A stretch of 64,000 nt of DNA from Campylobacter_A concisus_Y (GCF_902460415.1 NZ_CABPTY010000002.1:258857-322856); one strand, 5' to 3'. Shown: positions 9,373-18,449, counted from the first letter of the stretch. Notes: a model not told the origin generated them from the letters alone. A program made the numbers and translations.

Positions 9373-11467
9373 CCAAAGTAAAAACAACAAAAGACGAAGA
9401 TTTAGACCAAAAAATAAACCAAAACAAGAGGGCGAAACTACCGAGCAAACCTCACTAGCAAGCAAAAGTGTGATAGATAACTTCTTTGCAGCAGAGCAAG
9501 CTGAAACTGAAACGCATGCCGAGCCAAAGAGCCAAAATTCTCGTCTAAAAAAGCTAAGAAACAATAAAAATCAGAACAAAAATGGCGAAAACAATAAGCC
9601 AAAAGAGCAAAAACAAGAATCACAAGAAACAAAAACCAAAACGCAAGAACAAAAAGAAAAGCCTAAAAAAGCTAAAAAGCCAAAGAAAAATTTACCTGCA
9701 AAACTAAATGGTAATGAACAATGGCAGCAAGATATTGCAAGCGCAATGGTAGCAAACAAGGCCGTTCACGAGCTTCGTCTGGAGCCGATGAAGTATCTAA
9801 ACTCAAGCGAACATAAAATTCGTATAACGCCACTTGGCGGTCTTGGTGAGATCGGCGGAAATATGACCGTCTTTGAGACAGAAACTAGCGCTATCATCGT
9901 TGATATCGGCATGAGTTTTCCGAGCGAGAGCATGCACGGCGTGGATATACTAATCCCTGACTTTGACTACGTTCGCAAGATAAAAGACAAGATAAAAGGT
10001 GTCATCATCACTCACGCGCACGAGGATCACATCGGCGCAGTACCATATTTCTACAAAGAGTTTAAATTTCCAATTTACGCTACGCCTTTGCCACTTGGTA
10101 TGATAAACAATAAATTTGAAGAGCACGGCTTAAAGCAAGAGCGCTCACTTTTCCGCTCTGTCGAAAAAAGAAAGCCATATCTAATAGGCGACTTTGAGGT
10201 TGAATGGATACACATCACACACTCTATCATCGATGCTAGCGCGCTAGCCATTACGACAAAGGCTGGCACCATCATCCATACGGGCGACTTTAAGATCGAC
10301 CATACGCCGATCGACGGCTATCCAACTGACCTTGGCAGACTTGCATACTACGGTGAAAGAGGTGTATTATGTCTAATGAGCGATAGCACGAACAGCTACC
10401 GCGAAGGATTTACCAAAAGCGAAAGCAGTGTTGGCAAGACCTTTGATGCGATATTCTCAAAGGCCAAAGGCCGCGTGATAATGAGCACATTTAGTTCAAA
10501 CATACACCGCGTCTATCAAGCGATCGAGTGGGGGCTAAAATACAACCGCAAAGTCTGTGTCATCGGTAGATCAATGGAGAGAAATTTGTATACTGCAATG
10601 GAGCTTGGCTATATCAAGCTTGATAAGAAAATTTTTATTGATGCAAACGAGGTTGGCAAATTTAAAGATAACGAGGTTCTGATCGTTACCACAGGCTCTC
10701 AGGGTGAGACTATGAGCGCGCTGTACCGAATGGCTACTGATGAACACAAATACATCAAAATAAAGCCAACCGATCAGATCATAATCAGCTCAAAAGCGAT
10801 CCCAGGCAATGAAAGCAGTATCTCGACTGTATTAAATTTCCTAATAAAATCAGGTGCAAGCGTCGCTTATCAAGACTTTAGCGAGATCCACGTCAGCGGT
10901 CACGCGGCACAAGAAGAGCAAAAGCTGATGCTACGTCTTATAAAACCAAAATTTTTCTTACCGGTGCATGGCGAGTATAATCACATCGCAAAACACAAAG
11001 AGACAGCTATTAGCTGTGGCGTAGATGAGAGAAATATCTATCTAATGAGCGATGGCGATCAAATGGAGATCTGTCAAAAATACTTAAAACGTGTAAAAAC
11101 GGTAAAAACCGGCAAAGTCTTCATAGACAATCAAATAAATAAACAAATCTCAGACGATGTCGTCATCGATAGACAAAACCTTGCTGAAGCAGGTGTCGTC
11201 ATGATAATCGCTCAAATTTCACGTCATGGCGCAAAGCTTATAAACAAGCCTCGTGTCATTAGCTACGGCCTTGTGGGCAATAAACAAGATGCGGAGTTTA
11301 GCAAGGAGATGCAAGAAATTTTGACGCAGTTTTTAAGCAACGTCAAAGAGGAGCTTTTAAAAGATGGCAGACTGCTCGAGTCACAAGTGCGTCAAGTGAT
11401 TAGAAAGCATATCTTTAGAAAGGTCAAAAAGTACCCAACTATCGTACCAATTATCTATCTAATGTAA
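9338..11467 (+). CDS. rnj: Ribonuclease J
   Basis: Metallo-beta-lactamase/beta-CASP ribonuclease with endo- and 5'-exonuclease activity, the main mRNA decay enzyme in epsilonproteobacteria. It is 709 residues because of an N-terminal extension of about 140 residues rich in K, N, Q and E (for example KNNKRRRFRPKNKPKQ); such extensions are known in Helicobacter pylori RNase J. The catalytic THAHEDHIGAVPYF begins near residue 225, and GTIIHTGDFKID and HVSGHAAQEEQ are further core motifs. Its start lies inside ksgA, so the two are probably translationally coupled. Confidence 0.95.
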   Translation: MNDKNEEKVVTNQSKNNKRRRFRPKNKPKQEGETTEQTSLASKSVIDNFFAAEQAETETHAEPKSQNSRLKKLRNNKNQNKNGENNKPKEQKQESQETKTKTQEQKEKPKKAKKPKKNLPAKLNGNEQWQQDIASAMVANKAVHELRLEPMKYLNSSEHKIRITPLGGLGEIGGNMTVFETETSAIIVDIGMSFPSESMHGVDILIPDFDYVRKIKDKIKGVIITHAHEDHIGAVPYFYKEFKFPIYATPLPLGMINNKFEEHGLKQERSLFRSVEKRKPYLIGDFEVEWIHITHSIIDASALAITTKAGTIIHTGDFKIDHTPIDGYPTDLGRLAYYGERGVLCLMSDSTNSYREGFTKSESSVGKTFDAIFSKAKGRVIMSTFSSNIHRVYQAIEWGLKYNRKVCVIGRSMERNLYTAMELGYIKLDKKIFIDANEVGKFKDNEVLIVTTGSQGETMSALYRMATDEHKYIKIKPTDQIIISSKAIPGNESSISTVLNFLIKSGASVAYQDFSEIHVSGHAAQEEQKLMLRLIKPKFFLPVHGEYNHIAKHKETAISCGVDERNIYLMSDGDQMEICQKYLKRVKTVKTGKVFIDNQINKQISDDVVIDRQNLAEAGVVMIIAQISRHGAKLINKPRVISYGLVGNKQDAEFSKEMQEILTQFLSNVKEELLKDGRLLESQVRQVIRKHIFRKVKKYPTIVPIIYLM

Positions 11468-11476
11468 GGAAAATTT

Positions 11477-12430
11477 ATGCAAAAAGCCAACCAAATCGCA
11501 GCCGAAGTTTTGAAGATAGAAGCAAACGAGCTTTTAAGACATGCTAAAAACTTAGAGATAGAAGATGCTGTAAATTTGATATTTAATACAAAAGGCAAGG
11601 TCATAGTCACAGGTGTAGGCAAGAGCGGCCATGTAGGCGCAAAGATCGCCGCTACGCTTGCAAGTACTGGTACGCCAAGCTTTTTCTTGCATCCAACAGA
11701 GGCTATGCATGGTGACCTTGGCATGATAGAAAAGGATGATGTTTTGTTAGCCATTAGCTTTAGTGGCGAGAGCGATGAGCTTATCAAAATTTTACCTCAT
11801 GTAAAGCGCTTTGGCGTAAAGATCGTCGCAATGGCAAGAAGTAAAACAAGCTCACTTGGTAAATTTAGCGATGCATTTATTAGCATAGATGTAGAGAAAG
11901 AGGCCTGCCCACTAAACGCTGCTCCAACAGCATCAACTACGCTAACGTTAGCTCTTGGCGATGCGTTGGCTGTTTGTTTGATGCAAAGGCGAGGCTTTAA
12001 AAAAGAGGACTTTGCAAATTTTCATCCAGGTGGCAGCCTTGGCAAGAGGCTATTTTTAAAGGTCAAAGATGTGATGAGAAGCGAAAATTTACCGATAGTT
12101 CGCTGGAATGCAAGCCTAAAAAGTGCAATCGATACTATGACACACGGTAAACTTGGCACGGTCCTAATCGTCGATAAAGATGGTGTATTAGATGCTATTT
12201 TAAGCGACGGCGATCTTAGACGTGCGCTTATGAGAGAAGACTTTGATCTAGACGAGCCAGCAATGAAATTTGCAACTTTACATCCAAAAGAGATAAACGA
12301 CAAGGAAATGTTAGCCGTGGATGCGTTAGCTTTAATAGAAAAGTATAAAATTCAGCTTCTAGCCGTTGTAGAAAATGGTGTACCCGTGGGCGTTTTACAC
12401 ATCCATGACCTTGCAAATTTAGGACTATAA
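11477..12430 (+). CDS. kdsD: D-arabinose 5-phosphate isomerase
   Basis: Interconverts D-ribulose 5-phosphate and D-arabinose 5-phosphate, the first step to KDO of the LPS core. The 317 residues contain an SIS sugar-isomerase domain (about 40-170; GVGKSGHVGAKIAATLASTG, then HGDLGMI) and two CBS domains from about 200 to the end (KDVMRSENLPIV and LLAVVENGVPVGVLH). It could also be named kpsF if tied to a capsule, but no capsule genes are visible. It starts ten bases after rnj and ends one base before the next start. Confidence 0.93.
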   Translation: MQKANQIAAEVLKIEANELLRHAKNLEIEDAVNLIFNTKGKVIVTGVGKSGHVGAKIAATLASTGTPSFFLHPTEAMHGDLGMIEKDDVLLAISFSGESDELIKILPHVKRFGVKIVAMARSKTSSLGKFSDAFISIDVEKEACPLNAAPTASTTLTLALGDALAVCLMQRRGFKKEDFANFHPGGSLGKRLFLKVKDVMRSENLPIVRWNASLKSAIDTMTHGKLGTVLIVDKDGVLDAILSDGDLRRALMREDFDLDEPAMKFATLHPKEINDKEMLAVDALALIEKYKIQLLAVVENGVPVGVLHIHDLANLGL

Positions 12431-12431
12431 A

Positions 12432-13205
12432 ATGGAAAAAACAAGACTAAATAAATTTATCTCACATAACACAAATTACTCACGCCGTGAGGCAGATGAG
12501 CTAATAAAAGCTGGTAAGGTTAGCATAGCAGGACGTGTGGTTAGCGACCTTGCCACAAGCGTGGATGAAGATGACAAAGTACGTATAAATGGTCATTTGA
12601 TAAAGCTAAAAAAGGAATTTACTGTTATCGTCTATCATAAACAAAAGGGTGAACTAGTTAGCAAAAAAGACGACCGCGGACGAAAGACGATCTATGATAC
12701 GTTAGATAAGAAATTTGCAAAATTTGTTAGCGTAGGACGCTTAGACTATGCAAGTGAAGGGCTACTTTTACTAACTGACGCTCCAGCAATCGCCACAGCT
12801 TTGATGAATAGCGACTTAGAGCGCGAATACTATCTAAAGGTAAAAGGCGAGGTGACAAAAGAGGTGATTGAGGCGATGACAAATGGCTTTTTCGCCAAGG
12901 ACGCTACCAAAGGCGCACATGCAAAAACTACTATAAAATCAATGGAATTTAAGCCATTTCTAGCCTATAAAGTCTTTGGCTCAAGCGGCGGCTATACAAA
13001 ACTAAAGGTCATCATCAACGAAGGGCAAAACAGAGAGCTTCGCCGTTTCTTTGGATACTTTGACCTTGAAGTGATGGATCTAAAACGTGTTAGTTTTGGG
13101 CGTGTTAGCCTTGATATGCTAAAACCTGGCAAATGGCGCTACTTTGAAAATAGCGAATATGAAGACCTAAGAGACTTTTTAAAAGTTAATAACGTTAGAT
13201 ACTAA
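12432..13205 (+). CDS. RsuA/RluB-type pseudouridine synthase
   Basis: A 257-residue rRNA pseudouridine synthase. An S4 RNA-binding domain occupies about residues 3-60 (LNKFISHNTNYSRREADELI). The catalytic motif GRLDYASEGLLLLT carries the nucleophilic aspartate near residue 110, and NEGQNRELRRFFGYF is the conserved RsuA/RluB C-terminal block. The family modifies either 16S U516 or 23S U2605; the sequence looks closer to RluB, but this is a guess. It follows kdsD almost without gap, so it is the last gene of the operon. Confidence 0.9.
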   Translation: MEKTRLNKFISHNTNYSRREADELIKAGKVSIAGRVVSDLATSVDEDDKVRINGHLIKLKKEFTVIVYHKQKGELVSKKDDRGRKTIYDTLDKKFAKFVSVGRLDYASEGLLLLTDAPAIATALMNSDLEREYYLKVKGEVTKEVIEAMTNGFFAKDATKGAHAKTTIKSMEFKPFLAYKVFGSSGGYTKLKVIINEGQNRELRRFFGYFDLEVMDLKRVSFGRVSLDMLKPGKWRYFENSEYEDLRDFLKVNNVRY

Positions 13206-13402
13206 CATTAGGCTTGTTTCTCCAATAAAGAGGCAAGCCAAACATATTTCTGCAAATACACACCAAAATCACAAAAATTTATTAGACAGCATGTAAATTT
13301 GTCTTTCATAATCTAACCAAAAGATAAATAGATAATTAACAATAATCTAAGGTTTAAAAAGACAAAATATCTTTTAAGAAATTTATAAAAAATGGAGTAA
13401 AA

Positions 13403-13814
13403 ATGAAAAAGATTGTATTTTTATCTATGTTTTTATTAACTATTGGATTTTCACAGGATCTTGTAGACCTTGGATTTGATGCTTACGATAAAGGCGACTA
13501 CAATAAAGCGGCTAAGATATTTTCTAGGGCTTGCGACAATGAAGTTATTGATGGATGTTTAAATTTAGGATACTTATATATGGATGGCTTGGGGGGGGGT
13601 AAGGCAAGACTACCATAAGGCAGCCGAACTATTCAAAGAAGCTTGTGATGGAGGAAATGTTCAAAGTTGTAGTATTTTAGGAAGTTTGTATATACAAGGG
13701 CTAGGATTAAGCCGAGACTATCACGCCGCAAAGGAATATTTTGGTAAAGCGTGTGATTTAGGAGATCAAAAAGTGTGCGATTTTTACAAAAAACTAAATG
13801 AATGGGGGCTTTAA
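13403..13814 (+). pseudogene. Sel1-repeat protein switched off by a G9 tract (probably phase variable)
   Basis: Two overlapping frames form one exported Sel1-repeat protein. The first frame begins with a signal peptide (MKKIVFLSMFLLTIGFSQDL) and two helix-rich Sel1 units, and reads into a run of nine G at 13591-13599, after which it ends at 13618. The other frame continues the repeat perfectly (GGVRQDYHKAAELFKEACDG) to a stop at 13814. Removing one G (G8), or adding two, joins them into one protein of about 136 residues with paired cysteines. Poly-G slippage is the standard phase-variation device of Campylobacter, so this is better read as an OFF state than as decay. Function unknown. Confidence 0.85.
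13591..13599 (+). repeat. G9 homopolymer, contingency locus
   Basis: Nine consecutive G directly inside the coding part of the Sel1 gene. It is the only G or C run of this length I see in the window. Frame arithmetic shows that the reading frame is continuous with 8 or 11 G and broken with 9 or 10. Confidence 0.9.
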
Positions 13815-13847
13815 TACTCAAAAACAACCCAGTGAGCTCTAATAAAT

Positions 13848-14357
13848 TTATATCTTATTTTCTGAAAGTAGGATGTTTATATATGGATTTAGTAACGTCT
13901 CACCGCGTGCTGCGTAGAGCAAGACCTCTTTAAAGTAGTTGTCGTTTATGCCATATGTGTGAAACTCGTACGCTCCTATGCCGTATCCCATGGGAGTTAT
14001 ATCGACCCTTGAGTACCACGCATTTTGCGCTAGGATGTAGCGATTCGTATCTCTTGAATAGACATATAGTTTGATCTTATCTTTGCTCTTTTGCCCCATA
14101 TACCAGATGAAAGAATTTGTGATGTCGTTAAAAAAGTAGATGTCGCCATTTGGCATGATTACCTGGGCTGTGTCGTTGTTATCAGCGATAAGCGTCCTAC
14201 TCTCATAACATATAAATTTATTTGGCGTAAGTTGCTCGATCGGCTCTGATTTGCCATTATTTAAAACTAAAATTTTATCATCACTTATGTCGGCATTATA
14301 GGCAAGTACGGCTAAAACTAGAGCTAACAAACACAAAGAAAAAATTTGCTTTATCAA
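13848..14357 (-). CDS. NosL-like membrane-anchored protein, end of mcc locus
   Basis: I use the TTG at 14357 (read MIKQIFSLCLLALV), which follows AGAGGA and overlaps the upstream TGA as TTGA; a longer frame from 14417 has no sense as a start. The product is 169 residues. After one N-terminal membrane helix comes a NosL-like core: CYESRTLIADNNDTAQVIMP, GDIYFFNDITNSFIWY, and the family's ending pattern TPMGYGIGAYEFH. NosL proteins bind Cu(I) and serve copper sites of reductases; only one cysteine is left here, so copper binding would need other ligands. It is the last gene of the mcc transcription unit. Confidence 0.65.
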   Translation of the reverse strand: MIKQIFSLCLLALVLAVLAYNADISDDKILVLNNGKSEPIEQLTPNKFICYESRTLIADNNDTAQVIMPNGDIYFFNDITNSFIWYMGQKSKDKIKLYVYSRDTNRYILAQNAWYSRVDITPMGYGIGAYEFHTYGINDNYFKEVLLYAARGETLLNPYINILLSENKI

Positions 14358-15307
14358 AATAAAAATCCTCTTAACAAATAATATTTCAGGACATAAAGTG
14401 AGCATATCAACACGCAAACACCTAACCAGATCGATGAAAATTTAAGCTTGTGTGAGTAGTTTGTCTTTGTAATGATCTCAACAAGGTACGGCATAAGACC
14501 GTAAAATACACCAAGAAACAAACTGCCCCAGATGAGGTAGCCAATATAAAAATAGTCACTTTTTAGCATGCAGTATGGGCATTTATGGTTCGGCTGCTCG
14601 TAAACATAAAGGCCAAAAAAGTAGGTGATGGCATAGTAACTAAGCACCAAAAACAATAAATTTGCCACAAAGCTTGCCATGCTTTGCTTTAAAAAATTTA
14701 GTACCAAAATGACAAAAAATAGCACAAAAAAGACGCTTACTAAGCTAAAATTTGTATAACCAAATGGTAGCTTTGGAGCTTGAAAAGTGACAGAACAGCA
14801 AAAGACCGGCACTTTTAGTGGGATATTGTAAAAAAACGAAATTTCTATACCAAGCTCAAGTAGTATCATGACAAAAAGGCAGATGAAAATGGCGTATTTT
14901 TTCTTTAAATAAGGGAAATTTAGAGCCTGCAAGTCAAGCTTATTTATAACCAGCCAAATGCCAAGCCCAAAGATCAGCAAAATTTTAGTGAGCATCAATA
15001 TACCACCAAATTTATTTGAGCCAATCACGCCAGCCGAGCACATAGCACCAGGTACGATGTCAGAGAGTTCATTTAGGCAAAGTGCAAAAAATATAAACAA
15101 TACGATCTTGATACAGACGCAAAAAAGCAAAATCGTATTTACAAGATAGTTTTGCTTTTCAAGTGAGTATTGAAGCGATGTTAGTGCGTTGTAGTCCCAC
15201 GACCTCACGATCTTAACGACGTAAAAGAGCGAAATACTCATCAAAACTAAAAGCACAAACTCCGCTAACAAAAAGGCAATAACGGCGTTTGATAAAAAGA
15301 CACTCAT
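14354..15307 (-). CDS. Polytopic membrane protein of the mcc locus
   Basis: A 317-residue protein with about eight hydrophobic helices and almost no soluble parts. A CPYCML motif, preceded by NHK, lies in the second half between two helices, on a loop that could bind copper or form a disulfide. I do not recognise the family. It starts with overlap on the ABC ATPase gene (ATGA-type) and its stop overlaps the start of the NosL-like gene, so it is made together with both. I infer that it works with the transporter and the NosL-like proteins in maturation of the sulfite reductase, without direct evidence. Confidence 0.7.
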   Translation of the reverse strand: MSVFLSNAVIAFLLAEFVLLVLMSISLFYVVKIVRSWDYNALTSLQYSLEKQNYLVNTILLFCVCIKIVLFIFFALCLNELSDIVPGAMCSAGVIGSNKFGGILMLTKILLIFGLGIWLVINKLDLQALNFPYLKKKYAIFICLFVMILLELGIEISFFYNIPLKVPVFCCSVTFQAPKLPFGYTNFSLVSVFFVLFFVILVLNFLKQSMASFVANLLFLVLSYYAITYFFGLYVYEQPNHKCPYCMLKSDYFYIGYLIWGSLFLGVFYGLMPYLVEIITKTNYSHKLKFSSIWLGVCVLICSLYVLKYYLLRGFLF

Positions 15308-15972
15308 ACTATCTCTCCGTTTTGCAAGCTGACAACCCTATCTGTTGCACTTAGCTCATCAAAAATGCTATCGTGAGTAGCGACAATAACACTCTTTTTT
15401 AGAGCTTTAAAAGACTCTAGCAAGCCTAAAAATGCACGTGCGTTTTGTCTGTCTAAATTTGCCGTTGGCTCATCAGCCAAGATGATGTTAGCATCCATAG
15501 ACAAAGCCCTAGCTACCGCACATCTTTGACGCTCGCCACCACTTAAATTTGATACGTTCTCATCTTTTTTATGAGCGATATTTGCGAGACTTAGAGCCTT
15601 TTTTATCATCTCATCTCGCACATTTGCCTTGAAATTTGTTAGAGCAAATGGAGCTAGTAAATTTTCATAGACACTTAGTCCCTCGATGAGGTTAAAATTT
15701 TGAAAGATAAGTCCAAGCCTTTTGTGTCTAAGCTCAGAGCAAAAGGCATCAGGCAGTTTTGCGATGTTAGTGCCATCTATCAAAATTTCTCCACTAGTTG
15801 GCTTTTGAAGTAGGGCGATAAGAGAAAGTAGGGTGCTTTTACCGCTTCCACTAATGCCTTTTAGTATCACTAGCTCGCCGTCATTAATATCTAAATTTAT
15901 ATTTTTTAAAGCACAAAACTCATTTTGTTTGTTTTGGTTATAAACTAGGCTAACACCTCTTATATTTATCAT
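15304..15972 (-). CDS. ABC transporter ATP-binding protein (LolD/MacB type)
   Basis: A 222-residue nucleotide-binding subunit. Walker A GISGSGKSTLL, Q-loop in LIFQNFNLIEGLSVYENLL, signature LSGGERQRCAVARAL and Walker B IILADEPTANLD are all intact. Length and motifs are those of the LolD/MacB/FtsE group, which work with FtsX-type permeases in extracytoplasmic work instead of classic import. It overlaps the permease gene upstream by four bases. Position in the mcc locus suggests that it powers assembly or copper supply for MccA, similar in idea to NosFY in nitrous oxide reductase maturation. Confidence 0.88.
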   Translation of the reverse strand: MINIRGVSLVYNQNKQNEFCALKNINLDINDGELVILKGISGSGKSTLLSLIALLQKPTSGEILIDGTNIAKLPDAFCSELRHKRLGLIFQNFNLIEGLSVYENLLAPFALTNFKANVRDEMIKKALSLANIAHKKDENVSNLSGGERQRCAVARALSMDANIILADEPTANLDRQNARAFLGLLESFKALKKSVIVATHDSIFDELSATDRVVSLQNGEIV

Positions 15973-17078
15973 TTTAGCCCCTCATTTATGTCACTACTTG
16001 CTACTCTCCATGAAGGTATGAGTACAAACGCTAAAAATGGTATCACGCCAAAAACAAAGATCAAAAAGAGCTTATCAAACTCTAAAATAGGCGTGAAATT
16101 TGTAAAATTTAAAAGCTCATCACCTAAAAATATCCCTTTTAGAAGTGGAGCGTTTAATACAAAAACAAAGAGATAAGCCAGCATAACACCTAGTAAAAAA
16201 GCACTAACGCTCACGATGAAATTTTGTATAAATTTTAAAAATATAATATCTTTTATACAAAAACCAATACTTCTTAAAATAGCTATTTCACGCTTTTTGC
16301 TACCATAGGCGAGTGAAATTTGGTTTTTAAGCAAGACAAAGAATATAAGCATAACGCTAACATAAATGCTCATAAAAATTCCACCCTTATAATAGTAAAG
16401 GTGCCTAACCTTAGCCACCTCATCTTCTATACTAAGAGCGAAAGAATTTGGGTATAAATTCTCTATCTTTAAAGCTACTTCACTGATCTCATCAGTATTT
16501 GGCACCTCAACGTAGAGCTTTGTATACTCTTCATCTTTTAAATTCAAAATAGCCCTTAGCGTATTTGGATGCAAAAATATAGCGTTATTTGAGATTAAAC
16601 CACTTTGTGCCGGCATAGTCTTTAATATCTTTACTGGTATCATGCGCTCTTCAGTTAGAAAATTAAAGCTCTCGTCGTAGTAAAGCTCATTCATCGCCGC
16701 TTTTACACCTTCTCCGACGATCATCTCATCCTCTTTTAAGCTATCATCTTCATATAGATGAAACCAAACACGCTTTTGAACGAAGTAGTACTCTCCATCA
16801 ACTACGCCCCTTACATCACTTACGCCATCGATCTTTGAGATATCGTAGATATAGCCAGGGTGCATGAGATCATTTTTACCAGCGCGAAATGCGCTCACTA
16901 CGATACTTGATCTATCTTTTACTAAATTTATAAGATCATGCTGAATCGATCCAGAGATGAAAAGCACCGAGCTTAGCACAAAGATAATGAGTGCAAAGAG
17001 GCAAAAGCTAAAAAGGTGATCCTTCCTATCTTTAAAAAGCAGAACCACAGCATAGTTTATAAAATTTTTACCTATCAT
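15969..17078 (-). CDS. FtsX/MacB-type ABC permease
   Basis: I start at the ATG at 17078 (MIGKNFINYAVVLLFKDRKD); the open frame reaches 17123 but that start would lie deeper in the preceding small gene. The product is 369 residues: an N-terminal membrane helix after a cytosolic segment, a large periplasmic domain of about 200 residues, and three C-terminal helices with the FtsX-type cytosolic loop YGSKKREIAILRSIGF. This is the topology of MacB/LolC-like permeases. It pairs with the ATPase that overlaps its end. Role inferred: mechanical or transport partner for maturation of the sulfite reductase. Confidence 0.85.
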   Translation of the reverse strand: MIGKNFINYAVVLLFKDRKDHLFSFCLFALIIFVLSSVLFISGSIQHDLINLVKDRSSIVVSAFRAGKNDLMHPGYIYDISKIDGVSDVRGVVDGEYYFVQKRVWFHLYEDDSLKEDEMIVGEGVKAAMNELYYDESFNFLTEERMIPVKILKTMPAQSGLISNNAIFLHPNTLRAILNLKDEEYTKLYVEVPNTDEISEVALKIENLYPNSFALSIEDEVAKVRHLYYYKGGIFMSIYVSVMLIFFVLLKNQISLAYGSKKREIAILRSIGFCIKDIIFLKFIQNFIVSVSAFLLGVMLAYLFVFVLNAPLLKGIFLGDELLNFTNFTPILEFDKLFLIFVFGVIPFLAFVLIPSWRVASSDINEGLK

Positions 17079-17253
17079 AGACAAAGCCTTTTTGCCCCTT
17101 TTGGTTAAAACTAAAAGCAGCATTTGCTCTTGTTATCTTAGAAATTTCTCTTAGCTCATTTTGCTTTGCTTTATGATCAAAGCCAAAATAGTGCGCCGCT
17201 AAAAGCGTATAAGAGAGTCCAAAAAATAACGCCAAAAAAACTAGAAATTTCAC
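17068..17253 (-). CDS. 61-residue membrane-anchored protein of the mcc locus
   Basis: Starts with GTG two bases after the TAG of the double-NosL gene and ends inside the permease gene, so all three are coupled. MKFLVFLALFFGLSYTLLAA is one membrane helix or a signal peptide; the rest is short, polar and basic (KAKQNELREISKITRANAAF). No metal ligands apart from one or two histidines. I do not recognise it. Its fixed position in an overlapping gene string is the main reason to trust it. Confidence 0.65.
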   Translation of the reverse strand: MKFLVFLALFFGLSYTLLAAHYFGFDHKAKQNELREISKITRANAAFSFNQKGQKGFVYDR

Positions 17254-17254
17254 A

Positions 17255-18376
17255 CTATTTACCGATAAAATTCTTTATCTCGTCAAATCTTATGACACCT
17301 TTGCCAGCATGATCTTTTAAAAAGCTCTCTGCCTTTGCTTCATCTTTAAATGGGATAAACTCATCGCCCATTGGTCCATAAACATTTGAGCCATGAACAT
17401 AAAATGCATCTTTTGCATCAAGCTTTTCTAGAGTGTAATAATCGCTCACATAAGCATCTTTCATTTTACCGTCCGTAAAATAAAATTGTGCCATATCTTT
17501 TACGCCATCAAAATAATAATCCTTGCCATCTGATTTGATGAGTGTCGCCCATGGAGAATTTTTGACAAGCATGCCACATACCGCACATCTTGCGCCCTTT
17601 GGTACGACTATTCTCTCAGGTTTTTTTATTTCTTGTTTAGCTTTTGAAGCTTGGTTGCTAGTACCTAAATTTGCTGGAGCGTCCCATAGATACAAAGCGG
17701 CAGCTTGTAGGTGTTTATCATACTCTGGGGCTTTGTTAGCCTCTTTTGAGTCACATACTTGTTTAAGATGAGCTTTTAGCTCAGAGATAGCTTTAAAGCT
17801 TTTTGGATCTGTTTTTTCGCAGTTTGCTTCATAAAATTCTTTACCATGTGCATAAACGCCGTCCTCACGCTTAGCTTTGATCATCTTATTATCGCCTGCG
17901 AAGTCTTGTCCAGCGACCTCGTAAGCTTTAGCAAAGTTCATTATTTCGCCGCCATTTTCTGCTTGAAATTCTTTCGCATCAGCTTCTGTTGAGAAGGCGT
18001 ATTTGCTATTTCTAGTCATTGTACCCTTAACACTACTGCCAACGACATAAAAGGCTTTATTTACATCGATTAAATTTAGATTTTTAGTATCGACAACCTG
18101 CGCATCGCTTGGGATCTTGCCTTCTGTTAGCTCGTATAGGCAGTGGAGTGATGCTACTTGCTTGCCGTTATATACGTGATTGGTCTTATAAAATTTAACC
18201 AAATTCATTCCACAAACAGCACAGTACTCCTTACCCTCGCCACTTCCCACTAGTGTAGCCTTGCTAGGATCCACGCTTTGAAACATCGGTTTCATTTTGA
18301 CGGCTTGTTCATTTGCCGAGGCACCAAAAATCAAGGTAGCTAACAGTGCTGAACCCAAGATAGAACGTAAAATCAT
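17255..18376 (-). CDS. Exported protein with two NosL domains, putative copper chaperone for MccA
   Basis: A 373-residue exported protein (signal MILRSILGSALLATLIFGAS). It has two NosL-type modules, about residues 45-150 and 255-370, each with the CAVCGM metal motif (CAVCGMNLVKF and CAVCGMLVKNSP) followed by the characteristic lines GKQVASLHCLYEL and GKDYYFDGVKDMAQFYF. NosL proteins bind Cu(I) in the periplasm. MccA has a haem-Cu(I) active site, so copper donation to MccA is the obvious inference. The duplicated domain is unusual. A Wolinella mcc locus also carries copper-handling genes; I am not sure enough of the letter names to assign one. Confidence 0.85.
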   Translation of the reverse strand: MILRSILGSALLATLIFGASANEQAVKMKPMFQSVDPSKATLVGSGEGKEYCAVCGMNLVKFYKTNHVYNGKQVASLHCLYELTEGKIPSDAQVVDTKNLNLIDVNKAFYVVGSSVKGTMTRNSKYAFSTEADAKEFQAENGGEIMNFAKAYEVAGQDFAGDNKMIKAKREDGVYAHGKEFYEANCEKTDPKSFKAISELKAHLKQVCDSKEANKAPEYDKHLQAAALYLWDAPANLGTSNQASKAKQEIKKPERIVVPKGARCAVCGMLVKNSPWATLIKSDGKDYYFDGVKDMAQFYFTDGKMKDAYVSDYYTLEKLDAKDAFYVHGSNVYGPMGDEFIPFKDEAKAESFLKDHAGKGVIRFDEIKNFIGK

Positions 18377-18449
18377 AATTATCTCCTTTAGTATTTTTTA
18401 TTTTTATATTTATAAGCTTTAAATGCCACTGGGCTAACTTTATCAAGCA

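Noticed and set aside
13211..13239. Terminator after the RluB-type gene
   Set aside because: Only a six-base GGCTTG/CAAGCC stem with a long loop and no T-run.
13584..13814. Second half of the Sel1 gene as an independent gene
   Set aside because: It has no signal peptide or ribosome site and starts inside the G tract; it continues the first half.
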